NCBI GenBank assembly: GCA_029990175.1 | Contig: JARKIP010000005.1 | Location: 33,613,501-33,677,500 of the forward strand | Direction of reading: 5' to 3' | Source of the DNA: Petunia secreta | Lineage: Eukaryota > Streptophyta > Magnoliopsida > Solanales > Solanaceae | Length of the DNA stretch: 64,000 nucleotides | Shown: piece after piece, positions 54,621-64,000 of the stretch | How the letters are laid out: each line of letters opens with the position of its first letter | How positions within the stretch are numbered: the stretch's first letter is position 1 | The notes under the pieces: generated by a model | The model's database searches: none | The model's input: only the letters and a program-made list of their open reading frames with translations | Told to the model about the DNA's origin: nothing | Translations under genes and position numbers: made by a program

Positions 54621-55117
54621 CGCATGGTGTAGCCAGGAATCGAACCCGGGTTGGCTCTGATACCAAACTTTAAGAGTGCACTGCAACCATTTCTACCAAA
54701 AGCCATAGCTGATGGTAGAGGCGCAACGCAACTCTTATATCATCGAATCAACCCCAAATCGAGGTCCGTCCCTGACACCACCATGACCACTCCGAGCAAC
54801 GCAACTCCTCCAGGGGGTGGACCCCACTACGGGCGGCTCCTTATGATGCGGGCCCAATCCTTGATAGCCCGGCTGCATCATCTAACTTTAAGAGTGCACT
54901 GCAACCATTTCTACCAAAAGCCATAGCTGATGGTAGAGGCGCAACGCAACTCTTATATCATCGGATCAACCCCAAATCGAGGTCCGTCCCTGACACCACC
55001 ATGACCACTCCGAGCAACGCAACTCCTCCAGGGGGTGGACCCCACTACGGGCGGCTCCTTATGATGCGGGCCCAATCCTTGATAGCCCGGCTGCATCATC
55101 CCCCCTTTCTATAAAGC

Positions 55118-55135
55118 AAGTTCGTCCCCGAACTT
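55118..55135 (-). other. T1 stem-loop, copy 2
   Basis: Second copy of the same stem-loop, with a purine tract TATAGAAAGGGGGGA. Confidence 0.75.
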
Positions 55136-55182
55136 CGCATGGTGTAGCCAGGAATCGAACCCGGGTTGGCTCTGATACCAAC

Positions 55183-55981
55183 TAATAAGGGGCAAAATAC
55201 GCGGAAGCAATAATCTATACGAGTGGAAGCAAATAATAAAGATAACAAGAAATCGAGACTAGGAAGGCAAGAAATTAGAAGAAAGAAATGAATTCAATTC
55301 AATTACGTGGATTGAATTCAAGAGGGAGAAAGGGAAACTTGAACCTTACAATGGAATCCAACTAGGTGTCGATCCCCATAGGTTCCAAGTACATAGATAC
55401 ACGAAGCCTCGGGCTTCGAACTCGAAGGGCTCGGCCTCTTCAACGTTCTCTCTCAATTCTCTCTTCTATGTTCAATGCTAGCTAAAAACTCCTGAAAATG
55501 AAGACTAAGTGTGGCTTTTATAGTTTTCCACACTCCTAGTGAAATGTCTAAATTGCCCCTAAAGCTAATTAATACATACAAGCCACTTAAGGGCAAAATA
55601 GGAAGTTCATAACCAAAATTGGTAGTCTTCAGCGTTCTAGGCGGGGCGCCTGGAACTTAGGCAGTGGGCTGGGTAACTTGTGGCCAGGCGGGGCGCCTGG
55701 GTGGCCAGGCGGGGCGCCTGAGTGGCTGGGCGCCTGCTGGGCGGGGCGCCTGGGTTGCTGGGCGGGGCGCCTGGGTTGCTGGGCGGGGCGTCTGGCTGCC
55801 TAGGCAGTGAGCCCTCCAGGCGGGGCGCCTGGCTGTGCTGGGCGTCCCTCCTCCTCCTTGGGCATGGAGCCTAGAGCCGAAATCATCTGAAACACTTCCA
55901 AAGCCTCTTGACTTCTATTCCTTGCATCCTTCAAGCTTGGCACACGTTGAAAAGTGTCTTGGCTCGATTTGCCCCGCATCA
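55183..55981 (-). repeat. N3 5' LTR (799 bp)
   Basis: Same as the 3' LTR except for a shorter 13-mer array (55637-55850) and a G-to-A change that turns the terminal TTATCA into TTATTA. A TATA-like CTATAAAAG complement lies at 55515-55523. Confidence 0.9.
55515..55523 (-). promoter_or_regulatory. TATA-like box of N3 5' LTR
   Basis: CTATAAAAG on the minus strand, downstream of the 13-mer array in the element's sense. Likely promoter. Confidence 0.4.
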
Positions 55982-56835
55982 TCAATTGAGGTTGCATACT
56001 TATCTTTCACTTCAAGATCTACTTGAAGCCGCCATTGAAGCCGAGAGTTGGCTTAAGGGAGAGAGATCCAAAAACAACACTCCTACTACTACAAGCAAGC
56101 CAAAAGAGTGGAAGACTCCAAGTGCAAACTTTCCAAGTGCAAGTGCTAGCAAAGAAGTGAAGAAGCCTTATGAGAAGACTTCACCCCACTTGGAAGGTAC
56201 TTCTAAAACTCGCTTGAGTAATCCTATTTCTACTTCTACTCAATGTTATAAGTGTAAGGGCTTTGGGCATATTGCTAAAGAATGCTCCACAAAACGAACC
56301 ATGGTTGTGGTTGGCAATTTGGTGTATGAACAAGAAAGTGAGTCCGAAAATGAGGAAGTAGAGGAGGATGAGGAAGTTGATTGTGAGGAGGCCGTAGAAG
56401 AGGATGATGGCCCTCAAATGTTCTTGGTGATTAGGAGAAGCTTGAGTACCATTGTTATGGAAGAGCAGGTGGAAAATGATCAAAGGAAAAAGTATGTTCA
56501 ATGGTGCCGGGTGATGCTAGGTGCCGGGTGATGGGCCAAGTATGTTCAATGGTTGTTGATTCGGGGAGTTGTACCAACATAGTGAGCCAAACCTTGATTT
56601 CCCAATTGAAGTTACCTACTCTAAAGCATCCAAAACCATATCGATTACAATGGCTTAGCGAGTGTGGTGAACTTAAAGTGGTGAAACAAGCGTTGATTGA
56701 GTTTAGCATTGGGAGCTATAAAGATAAGATCATGTTTGATGTGGTCCCGATGCAAGCATGTCATTTATTGTTTGGGAGACCATGGCAACATGATAGGAGT
56801 GTAGTGCATGATGGCCGAACCAACTCCTATACGGT
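55982..56835 (+). pseudogene. gag-pro: Y gag-protease fragment, part 3
   Basis: Continues Y after N3: RLHTYLSLQDLLEAAIEAE, then CYKCKGFGHIAKEC (about 56242), an acidic linker, and the protease with VVDSGSCTN (about 56556). A local duplication near 56490-56530 (GTATGTTCAATGG and GGTGCCGGGTGATG repeated) breaks the frame between linker and protease. It ends at NSYTV, where Z2 is inserted. The sequence is very close to the N5 gag-protease, so Y may itself have been a DUF element; the part that would decide this is missing. Confidence 0.85.
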
Positions 56836-57586
56836 TGATGCAGCCCGATCACGTGCTGATCAAGTGATCGATCCACCGAGGAGACCGATGACAAGAAGCC
56901 AAGCCAAGCTGCTGCACGATGTGCATGTTCACTTAGCCTGGCCGAAGGAAAACAATTGCTCCGAAGCTGAGTGGCCGAGCTCAAGAATCGAAGGCATTAT
57001 CTTCAGATTTGAGCCCGAAGGCAAAGTGACCGAGGACAATGAGCTCGAAGACAATTGAGCGTCCGAAGGCAACAAGTGTGTTCGAGCAGACAATCGAGAA
57101 CCGAAGCCAAGGCTTACCGAAGTCAAAATCTGCCGAACACATTTTAACTCAGCCCTGCGTGGCTTATTTCTATTGGTCAACTGTGACCTATTTACTAGTT
57201 TACCCTTAGTATTTCCTATATAAACACTGTTTCCTTTCACTGTAAGTACCTAGTTTTTGAACATTGATGAATTGAATGAAAGTGTCGAGCACATTTCTTC
57301 TTGTCTCCGTCGTGAGCAAAACCCCAGTGAGGGCTTTTAAGGACTTGTGGCTTTCGGTTAGTCCGATTGAACATTCCTCTTGATCATTCAGTTTGCAAGA
57401 GGCAATGTTCTCTTGAGGATTGTTGCATAGTTAGGGTGATTCTTGTCTCCCTTTCGATCGAGCTTTGAGACAGGTTCCTCATTGTTCTTTCGAAAGAAGC
57501 AAGTTTTGTCTTGCTTCTATCGTCTTCTTTACTTGTTCTTCTTCCGCGTTGTGCTTAGCTTTCCCTTCGGGAATTGCATTGCACCA
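56836..57586 (+). repeat. Z2 5' LTR (751 bp)
   Basis: Starts TGATGCAGCCCG, ends TTGCATTGCACCA. Its first 75 codons can encode a pol tail with RPMTRSQAK. TATATAAA at 57217-57224; R/U5 block GATTGTTGCATAG near 57417. No 13-mer arrays. Confidence 0.9.
57217..57224 (+). promoter_or_regulatory. TATA box of Z2 LTR
   Basis: TATATAAA in CCTATATAAACAC, upstream of the R/U5 block. Likely core promoter of the Z family. Confidence 0.55.
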
Positions 57587-58801
57587 TCTTGGTATCAGAG
57601 CACGGTTTGATTTTGTTCTTACAACCTCAATCATGTTCATTATCTTCGTGCGTTTTGTGTCTTTGTTTTCCTTTTTCGTGTTCTTGAATTTTGTTACTAT
57701 TGGTGGTGTTGTTTTACAAAAAAAAAAAAAAAAAAAAAAAGTGTTAAAAGGAAAATTCAAAAATTGTGTTTGATTGTTGGTTGTTTGGGAAAAACAACCA
57801 TTGATTCTTGTTCACCATCGAAGTCTGAATCCAACGAGTACCCGACGTACTGATTTTGTGACTAGGGTTTCTTGGTGAATTTTGGACTGTTTTGAACTTC
57901 ATTGGTGACTGAACTCGAACCCCACTGTGTTTGGAAGAAACTGGTGAAGATTGGTTGTTCTTGAGTGATTTGGGTTTGTTTGTTGCTTAAAAATCGAAGT
58001 TCTGAGTTTAAATCGAAGTCCGTACGCCGGAAACTTGTTACAAAATCGTAACAGTGTACGACTCGAACGAGCTGATTCTTAGCTCGAAGAACTTGAACTG
58101 AATTCCTCCGATGCTGTTGAAACCGGAGTCGATAAAGCAACCCAGATCTGTTGAAATTCGTGGTCAGTGAACCGAAGTTGTTGCCTCCGTACGCCGGAGC
58201 AAGGTCACTGTTCCATTGAAGAAGAAAGGGGTTAAAATTTTAACATCAAAAACCCAGGTGAAATTTGTCGGCTGAAAAAAGAAAGTGGATAAGGTAAAAC
58301 CCTATCCGTACCAAGGAGGGACCACTCTTGTACGGACAGGAGTGGGTGTGATCGAAAAAGATTCCAAAAAGGGAATCAAAGGGTAGATTCTCCTAGGTTC
58401 TCACTTTCTTTCGTGTCAAAATTCTAGTTGGTGGATCTTTGAGTAATTGTCCTACTCGAGGTCGTACTAACTCTTTTAAGCTGATAGGAATTCGTGCGAA
58501 GGGGTGACCGAAGTCCAAACTTTTGTAGAAATTCTCTAGACTCCCCGAGCTCAATTAAAAAGCGTCCGTTCCATCGAGTCAAACATCACTTCACTCTTCC
58601 CGAAGAGGCAGTGACTATTGTCGAACTTGAAGGATCTTAGAGGACCGATCAATCAGACGAGCCACTGTTAACAAGTCCTTGAGTGATCAAAAACCGAACC
58701 TAAAAATTGAGTGGACCCGAGTGCCACCCATCAAAGGTGAGGGAGTGTGTGAGGTGATTTCTAACCCTAACATTTGTTTGATCTTGACTTGTGCAGGTAC
58801 A
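57587..58801 (+). other. Z2 PBS and 5' leader
   Basis: PBS TTGGTATCAGAGCACGG from 57589. Poly-A run of about 22 at 57718-57740. The leader ends GACTTGTGCAG-GTACAATGG at the gag ATG. No genes are seen. Confidence 0.75.
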
Positions 58802-59025
58802 ATGGCTGGAAACGATGGCAAAAGCCTTGAGAAGCCCGAGTTGTCGTTAGCCGATCTCATGGCTGCGATACAAGGCATCAGTGCTGATGTGAGAGGAGTG
58901 AGTGCTCGAGTAACTCAACTCGAACAAGGAAACGCGTCCGTGGCCATGATTGGGTCCGGCGCTGGAACGAGCGAATCCACTCCGATGAAACCTGAGCTGT
59001 ATGCTGAGCTTCTTCGACAACATCA
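58802..59025 (+). pseudogene. gag: Z2 gag N-terminal fragment
   Basis: ATG at 58802 (MAGNDGKSLEKPEL). About 75 codons with a heptad-like stretch (DLMAAIQGISADVRGVSARV) and STPMKPELYAELLRQ, like the STPMTPGHFVEL motif in the N4 and N5 gag. The N5 LTR cuts it at 59025. Confidence 0.8.
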
Positions 59026-59833
59026 TGATGTAGGGAAAACGCGGAAAAGATAAAAAGATAAAAACGAGACGTAACTCGATCTCAAATCCCAAGTAGCAAC
59101 GGAGAACTTGTTCCGTTACACCCCGAGAGAAGGACAAGAACACCTACGCTATGCAACTACCCTCGAGCCACACTTGGGACTCGCAAATAGAATGATCGGG
59201 GCGGGGTTGTTAGGCAACTAGAATCCACTAGAAGTAACAAGTCCCAACTAAGGTTGGTTTTCATAAACCCAAAGAGAATCCACTCTTTACAATATTCAAT
59301 TCATCATTCAACATAAACTAAGTGTAAAATAAGCTAGGCTTGGTTATTTATAGTGTTTCCCAAGCTTACACAAAGACTTAATTACCCTTACTAATAAGGT
59401 TTAACAAATAAGCCACGCAGGGCAAAACAGTAAAAGAAGCATAGTCTTTTCAGCTGGGAGGGGCGCCTGGACTGTAGGAGGGGCGCCTGGCTTGGCCTTC
59501 AGCTAGGCTGGGCGCCTGGCTTGGCTGGGCGCCTGGCTTGGCCTTCAGCTAGGCTGGGCGCCTGGCTAGGTGGGGCGCCTGGCTTGGCCTTCAGCTAGGC
59601 GGGGCGCCTGGCTAGGTGGGGCGCCTGGGTGCCTTCCATTCTTAGGCAGTGAGCTTCCTAGGCGGGGCGCCTAGCTATGCTGGGCCTCCTTCCTTCTCCT
59701 TAGGCGTGGAGCCTAGTGATGAAACCATCCGGAACACTTCCAAAGCCCTTGACTTCAAGTCCTTTGTATCTTCCAAGCTTGGCACATGTCGGAAAGTGTT
59801 GGAAAGTGTCTTGGCACGATTTGCCCCGCATCA
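59026..59833 (-). repeat. N5 3' LTR (808 bp)
   Basis: Minus-strand start TGATGCGGGGCAAAT (as N3) and end TTTCCCTACATCA (as A3), with R/U5 like A2. 13-mer array 59456-59680 (GCGCC type); TATAAATA complement at 59345-59352. A mosaic of features found in several families. Confidence 0.9.
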
Positions 59834-62800
59834 TCCTCCCCTTCTTGAAGAGATTTCGTCCTCGAAATCATTGCGTTCACGTCCTTGGCATCATCTCCTC
59901 GAGGTGCCCAATGCTCTCCTCCCTTGTAACTCTTGATCGTCACCTTGACATAGGTCTCTTCCAAGATCTCCCTTGCCTTAACATGGAGCTTAGAACCTAC
60001 AAGCAACGACAAGCAAACACAAGAACTCCTACTTTGAAAGTAGGTTAGTGCAAGAAGTGTGGAAAGCACACTCTTGTGATATAACCAAGCATCAATTAAA
60101 AGCACAAATATCAAGTCTCCAAAGAGAACAAAAAGTACTTGGTTAAAGATCATCATGCACCTAACACAATAGTGATCAAATAAGCCATGGGGATATGAAA
60201 AACGCAAGATCAAGCTATCAAAATCCCCTTGAACCTTAAGCTCAAGATCAACAAACCAATATATCCTCGAGGTGTGATCAACATGTGGAGTGGAGTGAGT
60301 CAAGTAACCCAACATGCAAGTAACATCAAGCACTCCACTCCCCTTCTTTAGAGAATACTTACTCACACCAAAGGATTCCCTTTCACCTCCAATTTCATCA
60401 CCTAAGCAACCCTTCTCAAAAGACAAGCTCTCAAGGAAGGCATTGATGATGGATTCTTCTTCATCATAACCCCAACTAGCAATAGTAGGGTCACTCAAAG
60501 AACCATCTACCTCACCCAAATTCTCAAATAATGGGTTGCCTAAGGAATCAATTCCTTTACACCATGGGGGTTCCAATTTGCTATTCACCCTAGTCCGATA
60601 CAAGTCATTACCACTAATGAGAATGCCTTCAAACAATGGATTAGTGTAAATATGCATCTCTCTATCATGATCAAGTTTAGACAAGTTATCAAGACTAGGT
60701 TCACTTGAGGAGTCATCATAGACAACCTTGTCCAATTCATGCAATTTGGACTCCTCAAGGTCAAGACCATCCGTATCACAACACATTGGTCCACCAAATA
60801 GAAGCATATCAATAAGGGAATGATCAACTACCTCATCTCCCCATTTGTCAAAGGTTGGTGGTGTGTCATAACAAAGGTCACAATCATGGTCAACTATCAA
60901 ATCTACACTAGGGAAGGGTTCAATGAACAATGAGCTCACATCATGATGTGGCATAAAATCCCTTCCAACTAGTGTTTCACACGCACACACAAGTTGACAA
61001 CTAGACTCTTCACTAGTGGTATACTCACTAGATGCATCAAAAACACCAACTAATGTTGAGTCATCACAAGGCAAGTAGCTAGTAGGTTCATGAAAAGGTG
61101 AAGCAACACTTACATTTGTAGTACTCCCTTGATCACACACAAGGTTTGAAGTGTCATATGCAACTTCTCCTTCATGAAGCTCACATTGAGGCTCCAATGA
61201 CTTGTCTTCAAATGTACCTACACAAGAGCTTTCACAAGAAGAGATAGAAGATAAAGAAGGGTTAGAACAATGGGTGCTCTCACTCTCAATTTTTCCTTCC
61301 TCACCTCTCATCTCTCTCAATTTTACCTCATGGTCAAGTGTAGTTTGTGGTGACAATCCTCTCACATCACTCCTCAAAGCCTCTCCTTTTTCCTCTGTTG
61401 GATTGTCACCGGTCACTCCCTCACTTCTCTCTATCTTTTCTCTCTCATTTGAAGTGGAGTGACTCTCATTCCCATCATGCAATGGCAAAACAATGAGATT
61501 GTTTGCCTCGGGTTCAAGTACAATGGGTGACTTTGCTTTAGCCACTTCCCTCAACTCCTTCATTCGTTTGTAGTCTTCCCTCACTTGCCTTGGAGTCAAA
61601 GGTCTAAGCACATACTTTCTCCCATCTTGCTTAACCGTATAGGAGTTGGTCCGGCCATCATGCATTACACTCCTATCATGTTGCCATGGTCTCCCAAACA
61701 ATAAATGCCATGCTTGCATCGGGACCACATCAAACATGATCTTATCCTTATAGCTCCCAATGCTAAACTCAATCAACGCTTGTTTCACCACCTTTAGTTC
61801 ACCACACTCGCTAAGCCATTGTAAACGATATGGTTTTGGATGCTTTAGAGTGGGTAACTTCAATTGGGAAATCAAGGTTTGGCTCACTATGTTAGTACAA
61901 CTCCCCGAATCAACAACCATTGAACATACTTGGCCCATCACTCGGCACCTAGCATGAAAGAGGTTTTCCCTTTGATCATTTTCCACCTCCTCTTCCATAA
62001 CAATGGTACTCAAGCTTCTCCTAACCACCAAAAACATTTGAGGGCCATCATCCTCTTCTACGGCCTCCTCACAATCAACTTCCTCATCCTCCTCTACTTC
62101 TCCATTTTCGGACTCACTTTCTTGCTCATACACTAAATTGCCAACCACAACCATGTTTCGTTTTGTGGAGCATTCTTTAGCAATATGCCCATAGCCCTTG
62201 CACTTATAACATTGAGTAGAAGTAGAAATAGGATTACTCAAGCGAGTTTTAGAAGTACCTTCCAAAGGTGGAGTAGTCTTCTCATATGGCTTCTTCACTT
62301 CTTTGCTAGCATTGGCACTTGGAAAGCTTGCATTTGGAGTCTTCCACTCTTTTGGTTGGTTCATGGGAGTAGGAGTGCTACTCTTGTACCGGGTGGACTT
62401 TTCTCCCTTAAGCCATTGCTCGGCTTCAATAGCGGCATCCAATAGATCTTGAAGTGAAGGGTAAGAATGCAACCTCAATTGAGAAGCTATACCATAGCTC
62501 AAGCCATTCTTGAAACGGATCATGGCTTGCTCCTCATCCTCGGTCTCCATATCTAAGGCCAATCGGGTCTTCTCAAACTCATCATAGTACTCATGAACCG
62601 TCTTGACACCTTGCTTTAGATCATAGAGCTTCTTGAGTTGCTCTTGTCGATATCTAGGAGTCACATACTTGGTATTCATGAGGGCTTTCAATTCATTCCA
62701 TGTCACATTCACATGCACACCCGCTCTTCTTCTTGTCCTCTTTATGGATTCCCACCAAGTAGAAGCATAAGACTCAAAGGATGAAATAGCATAAGTACCT

Positions 62801-63516
62801 TTCTTCTCATCGGTCATCTCATTTGTGTCAAACACTCTCTCTATAAGTAGAACCCATTCCATATATGCCTCCGGATCACAATTTCCTTTGAAGGATGGAA
62901 GATTAAGCTTCACACTATTGAGATTGTTGTTGTTGTCACGCACCCCATAGTTAGGCTCCGGTTGGCCTCCATAGTGGTCATCATGAGCAACATATTCTCT
63001 CCTAGCATTCCTTCCATCAAATCTCATGGGTGGCCCTCGACCTCGGCCTCTACCCCGATCCACATTTCGACCCCAATTCATTGGCCTCCTAGGTTGATAA
63101 GGAGCATCATACCCATAGGCCTCATCACCATACTCGGCTTCCTCCTCTTCTTGAGCCTCAACAACTTGCTCAAGAGGTGGGACAAACCTAACGGGTCTTC
63201 GAAGTGGAGCATTTCCTTGGGGATTGCCCAAGTTGAGAGGATTGCTCTCATGTTGGGGATTGCCCAACCCACGCTCTCGTAGAGCTTCAACCTTGCTTTG
63301 TTCATACCTCCTGTTTAGCTCAACAAAGTGTCCGGGAGTCATAGGAGTGCTATGACTCGTGCCCTCTCCAGATTCAATTTGGACACTCGGGGTCCTCCTC
63401 TCACCGGTCTCAACTTGATTCCTCTCGACGGTTTCAAGTCTCAATGAGATATCCTCCAATTTAGCCATAATGGTGGCCATGAAATGCTTCATGGGATCAT
63501 CTCCATCGTTTGCCAT
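59755..63516 (-). CDS. N5 Gag-protease-DUF polyprotein (1253 aa)
   Basis: ATG at 63514-63516 (MANDGDDP) after TTCTTTGTAG-GTACA. Domains: NPQ repeats, RGRGRGRGPPM stretch, gag core (STWWESIKRTRRR), CCHC CYKCKGYGHIAKEC from residue 436, protease with Asp 536 (VVDSGSCTN), DUF about 680-1165 with EREKIERSEGVTGD, CDLCYDTPPTFD, DLYRTRV, EPPWCKGIDS, KKGSGVLD and IDAWLYHKSVLS. Then LHVKAREILEETYVKV and SRTKSLQEGEDD, integrase C-terminal remnants, and a short tail ending in the LTR. The frame is fully open. Gag and protease closely match Y. The DUF function is unknown. Confidence 0.88.
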   Translation of the reverse strand: MANDGDDPMKHFMATIMAKLEDISLRLETVERNQVETGERRTPSVQIESGEGTSHSTPMTPGHFVELNRRYEQSKVEALRERGLGNPQHESNPLNLGNPQGNAPLRRPVRFVPPLEQVVEAQEEEEAEYGDEAYGYDAPYQPRRPMNWGRNVDRGRGRGRGPPMRFDGRNARREYVAHDDHYGGQPEPNYGVRDNNNNLNSVKLNLPSFKGNCDPEAYMEWVLLIERVFDTNEMTDEKKGTYAISSFESYASTWWESIKRTRRRAGVHVNVTWNELKALMNTKYVTPRYRQEQLKKLYDLKQGVKTVHEYYDEFEKTRLALDMETEDEEQAMIRFKNGLSYGIASQLRLHSYPSLQDLLDAAIEAEQWLKGEKSTRYKSSTPTPMNQPKEWKTPNASFPSANASKEVKKPYEKTTPPLEGTSKTRLSNPISTSTQCYKCKGYGHIAKECSTKRNMVVVGNLVYEQESESENGEVEEDEEVDCEEAVEEDDGPQMFLVVRRSLSTIVMEEEVENDQRENLFHARCRVMGQVCSMVVDSGSCTNIVSQTLISQLKLPTLKHPKPYRLQWLSECGELKVVKQALIEFSIGSYKDKIMFDVVPMQAWHLLFGRPWQHDRSVMHDGRTNSYTVKQDGRKYVLRPLTPRQVREDYKRMKELREVAKAKSPIVLEPEANNLIVLPLHDGNESHSTSNEREKIERSEGVTGDNPTEEKGEALRSDVRGLSPQTTLDHEVKLREMRGEEGKIESESTHCSNPSLSSISSCESSCVGTFEDKSLEPQCELHEGEVAYDTSNLVCDQGSTTNVSVASPFHEPTSYLPCDDSTLVGVFDASSEYTTSEESSCQLVCACETLVGRDFMPHHDVSSLFIEPFPSVDLIVDHDCDLCYDTPPTFDKWGDEVVDHSLIDMLLFGGPMCCDTDGLDLEESKLHELDKVVYDDSSSEPSLDNLSKLDHDREMHIYTNPLFEGILISGNDLYRTRVNSKLEPPWCKGIDSLGNPLFENLGEVDGSLSDPTIASWGYDEEESIINAFLESLSFEKGCLGDEIGGERESFGVSKYSLKKGSGVLDVTCMLGYLTHSTPHVDHTSRIYWFVDLELKVQGDFDSLILRFSYPHGLFDHYCVRCMMIFNQVLFVLFGDLIFVLLIDAWLYHKSVLSTLLALTYFQSRSSCVCLSLLVGSKLHVKAREILEETYVKVTIKSYKGGEHWAPRGDDAKDVNAMISRTKSLQEGEDDAGQIVPRHFPTLSDMCQAWKIQRT
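59852..59869 (-). other. N5 PPT-proximal stem-loop
   Basis: GATTTCG-AGGA-CGAAATC followed by the purine tract TCTTCAAGAAGGGGAGGA before the 3' LTR. Confidence 0.75.
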
Positions 63517-64000
63517 TGTACCTACAAAGAAGCAACAAACGTTAGTAAAAGACCTCACTCACTCCCTCACTTGAGTTCACTCGGATCACTCTTTTGGGGG
63601 TGGTGGTGGATATTTCACTCGGACTTGTTACCAAAAGCTTCAAGTAGTTGACTATCAATCCTCAACCCAACCAACTATTCACGAGCCAATTGTACTCCGG
63701 GGCGAGTGGAGTTGATATGACTCGATGAACGCTAAGCAATTTGAAGTGAGGACTTGAACCAAAAGATACTACGGATCTTCTTTGAGTTCTAGTCTCCTTT
63801 CTAGGCACGATGATCCTAATAGCTCAAAGTGATTAGTACTAATCGAGTAGGATTATACTCTAATAGCACTAACCGGAATTAATGCAATCAAACAAAGGGG
63901 AATGCCTATGAAAATCTACCCGAAACAACTCGTTCAGCACTCAGGTGGGGCGCCTGAACTCAGGAGGGGCGCCCAAGACTGTGCAGTATTTCAGGCGGGG
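63517..64000 (-). other. N5 5' leader (partial)
   Basis: Non-coding leader resembling the A1/A2 type (segments around 63560-63880). A 13-mer cluster of AGGTGGGGCGCCT type begins at 63940 and is cut by the window end. Confidence 0.7.

Larger units (their letters stand above)
54372..55181 (-). mobile_element. T1: TRIM-like miniature LTR elements between N3's LTR and its leader
   Basis: Three repeats of 212-214 bp (54372-54583, 54667-54880, 54885-55098) and two 83-bp spacers (54584-54666, 55099-55181). On the minus strand each spacer starts with the PBS TTGGTATCAGAGC, holds a stem-loop AAGTTCG-GGGA-CGAACTT and ends in a purine run AAAGAAAGGGGGGA, after which the next repeat starts TGAT. That is an LTR-PBS-PPT-LTR layout with no coding space, as in TRIMs. 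54372-54880 is one complete unit of about 509 bp. The 3' border of the repeats (CTTAAAGTT) is uncertain. The outer PBS copies coincide with the PBS of N3. Confidence 0.75.
25035..55981 (-). mobile_element. N3: DUF-type non-autonomous element hosting S1, A3, L1 and N4; TSD tcaat
   Basis: Minus-strand element. 3' LTR at 25035-25883, 5' LTR at 55183-55981, target duplication tcaat at 25030-25034 and 55982-55986 inside the Y gag. Its own sequence is 25884-27618, 28449-29733, 36598-37253 and 54027-54371; the rest is later insertions plus the T1 cluster at the PBS. Its reading frame, with nested elements excluded, is continuous for 989 codons. It has no gag core, zinc knuckle, RT or integrase. Confidence 0.93.
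56836..59025 (+). mobile_element. Z2: 5' end of a Z-family chromovirus, cut by N5
   Basis: LTR (56836-57586), TC, PBS, leader and the first 75 gag codons up to N5. It is inserted in the Y protease after acggt. It provides the unoccupied reference for the N2 insertion in Z1. The rest should lie beyond N5, outside the window. Confidence 0.9.
59026..64000 (-). mobile_element. N5: DUF-type non-autonomous element, 5' LTR outside the window
   Basis: 3' LTR 59026-59833, PPT, open frame 59755-63516, and the leader to the window end. Closely related to N4 across the whole protein. The left flank is catca (59021-59025); the matching duplication should lie beyond 64000. Confidence 0.92.

Noticed and set aside
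54600..54670. tRNA gene in T1
   Set aside because: Only a T-arm/acceptor-like part and PBS are present; no D-arm or anticodon arm.

Overview
The window is plant nuclear repeat DNA: a dense nest of LTR retrotransposons with no recognisable host gene, tRNA, rRNA or CRISPR. Plant origin is indicated by chromovirus-type Ty3/gypsy polyproteins, PBSs matching initiator tRNA-Met (TTGGTATCAGAGC), a TRIM-type miniature element and a large non-coding Tat/Ogre-like element. The polymerases end with a GPF module and an extension into the 3' LTR carrying PFTRSQAK, as in the CRM (centromeric retrotransposon) lineage, so the DNA may be pericentromeric. That location is an inference. I cannot name the species; an angiosperm, probably a dicot.

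Names used: A = element with gag-PR-RT-RNaseH-INT; N = non-autonomous element carrying a domain of unknown function (DUF) instead of RT-RH-INT; Z and Y = older, broken chromoviruses; L1 = large non-coding element; S1 = solo LTR; T1 = TRIM-like cluster. Layout: N1 3' end (1-1264,+); Z-like LTR scrap (1265-1539); A1 (1540-8529,+); Z1 (8530-15666,-) with N2 (10136-15149,-) inside its LTR; Y gag-PR fragment (15667 onward,+), split by A2 (16050-24628,+, TSD acttg) and by N3 (25035-55981,-, TSD tcaat); Z2 (56836-59025,+); N5 (59026 to beyond the window,-). Within N3 lie S1 (27619-28443,+, TSD ttggt), A3 (29734-36592,+, TSD atagt), L1 (37254-54026, TSD caagc/caaac) and T1 (54372-55181,-). N4 (43724-50150,-, TSD ttacg) sits inside L1. 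The deepest nest is Y > N3 > L1 > N4.

The three pol-bearing elements are all broken by stops or frameshifts. In contrast N4 and N5 keep open frames of 1287 and 1253 codons: gag + active-site protease + a roughly 500-residue acidic DUF, then a scrap of the integrase C-terminus. N2 and N3 carry the same DUF on stripped-down or altered N-termini (N3 has a protease-like domain lacking its catalytic Asp), and N1 shows the DUF's C-terminus. This recurrent DUF replacing RT-RH-INT in at least five elements is the most likely undescribed system here.

Two RNA/DNA-structure signals run through all families: arrays of self-complementary 13-mers (AGGCGgtcCGCCT type) in both the LTR and the 5' leader of nearly every element, and a stem-loop just upstream of the polypurine tract that shows compensatory base changes in T1.
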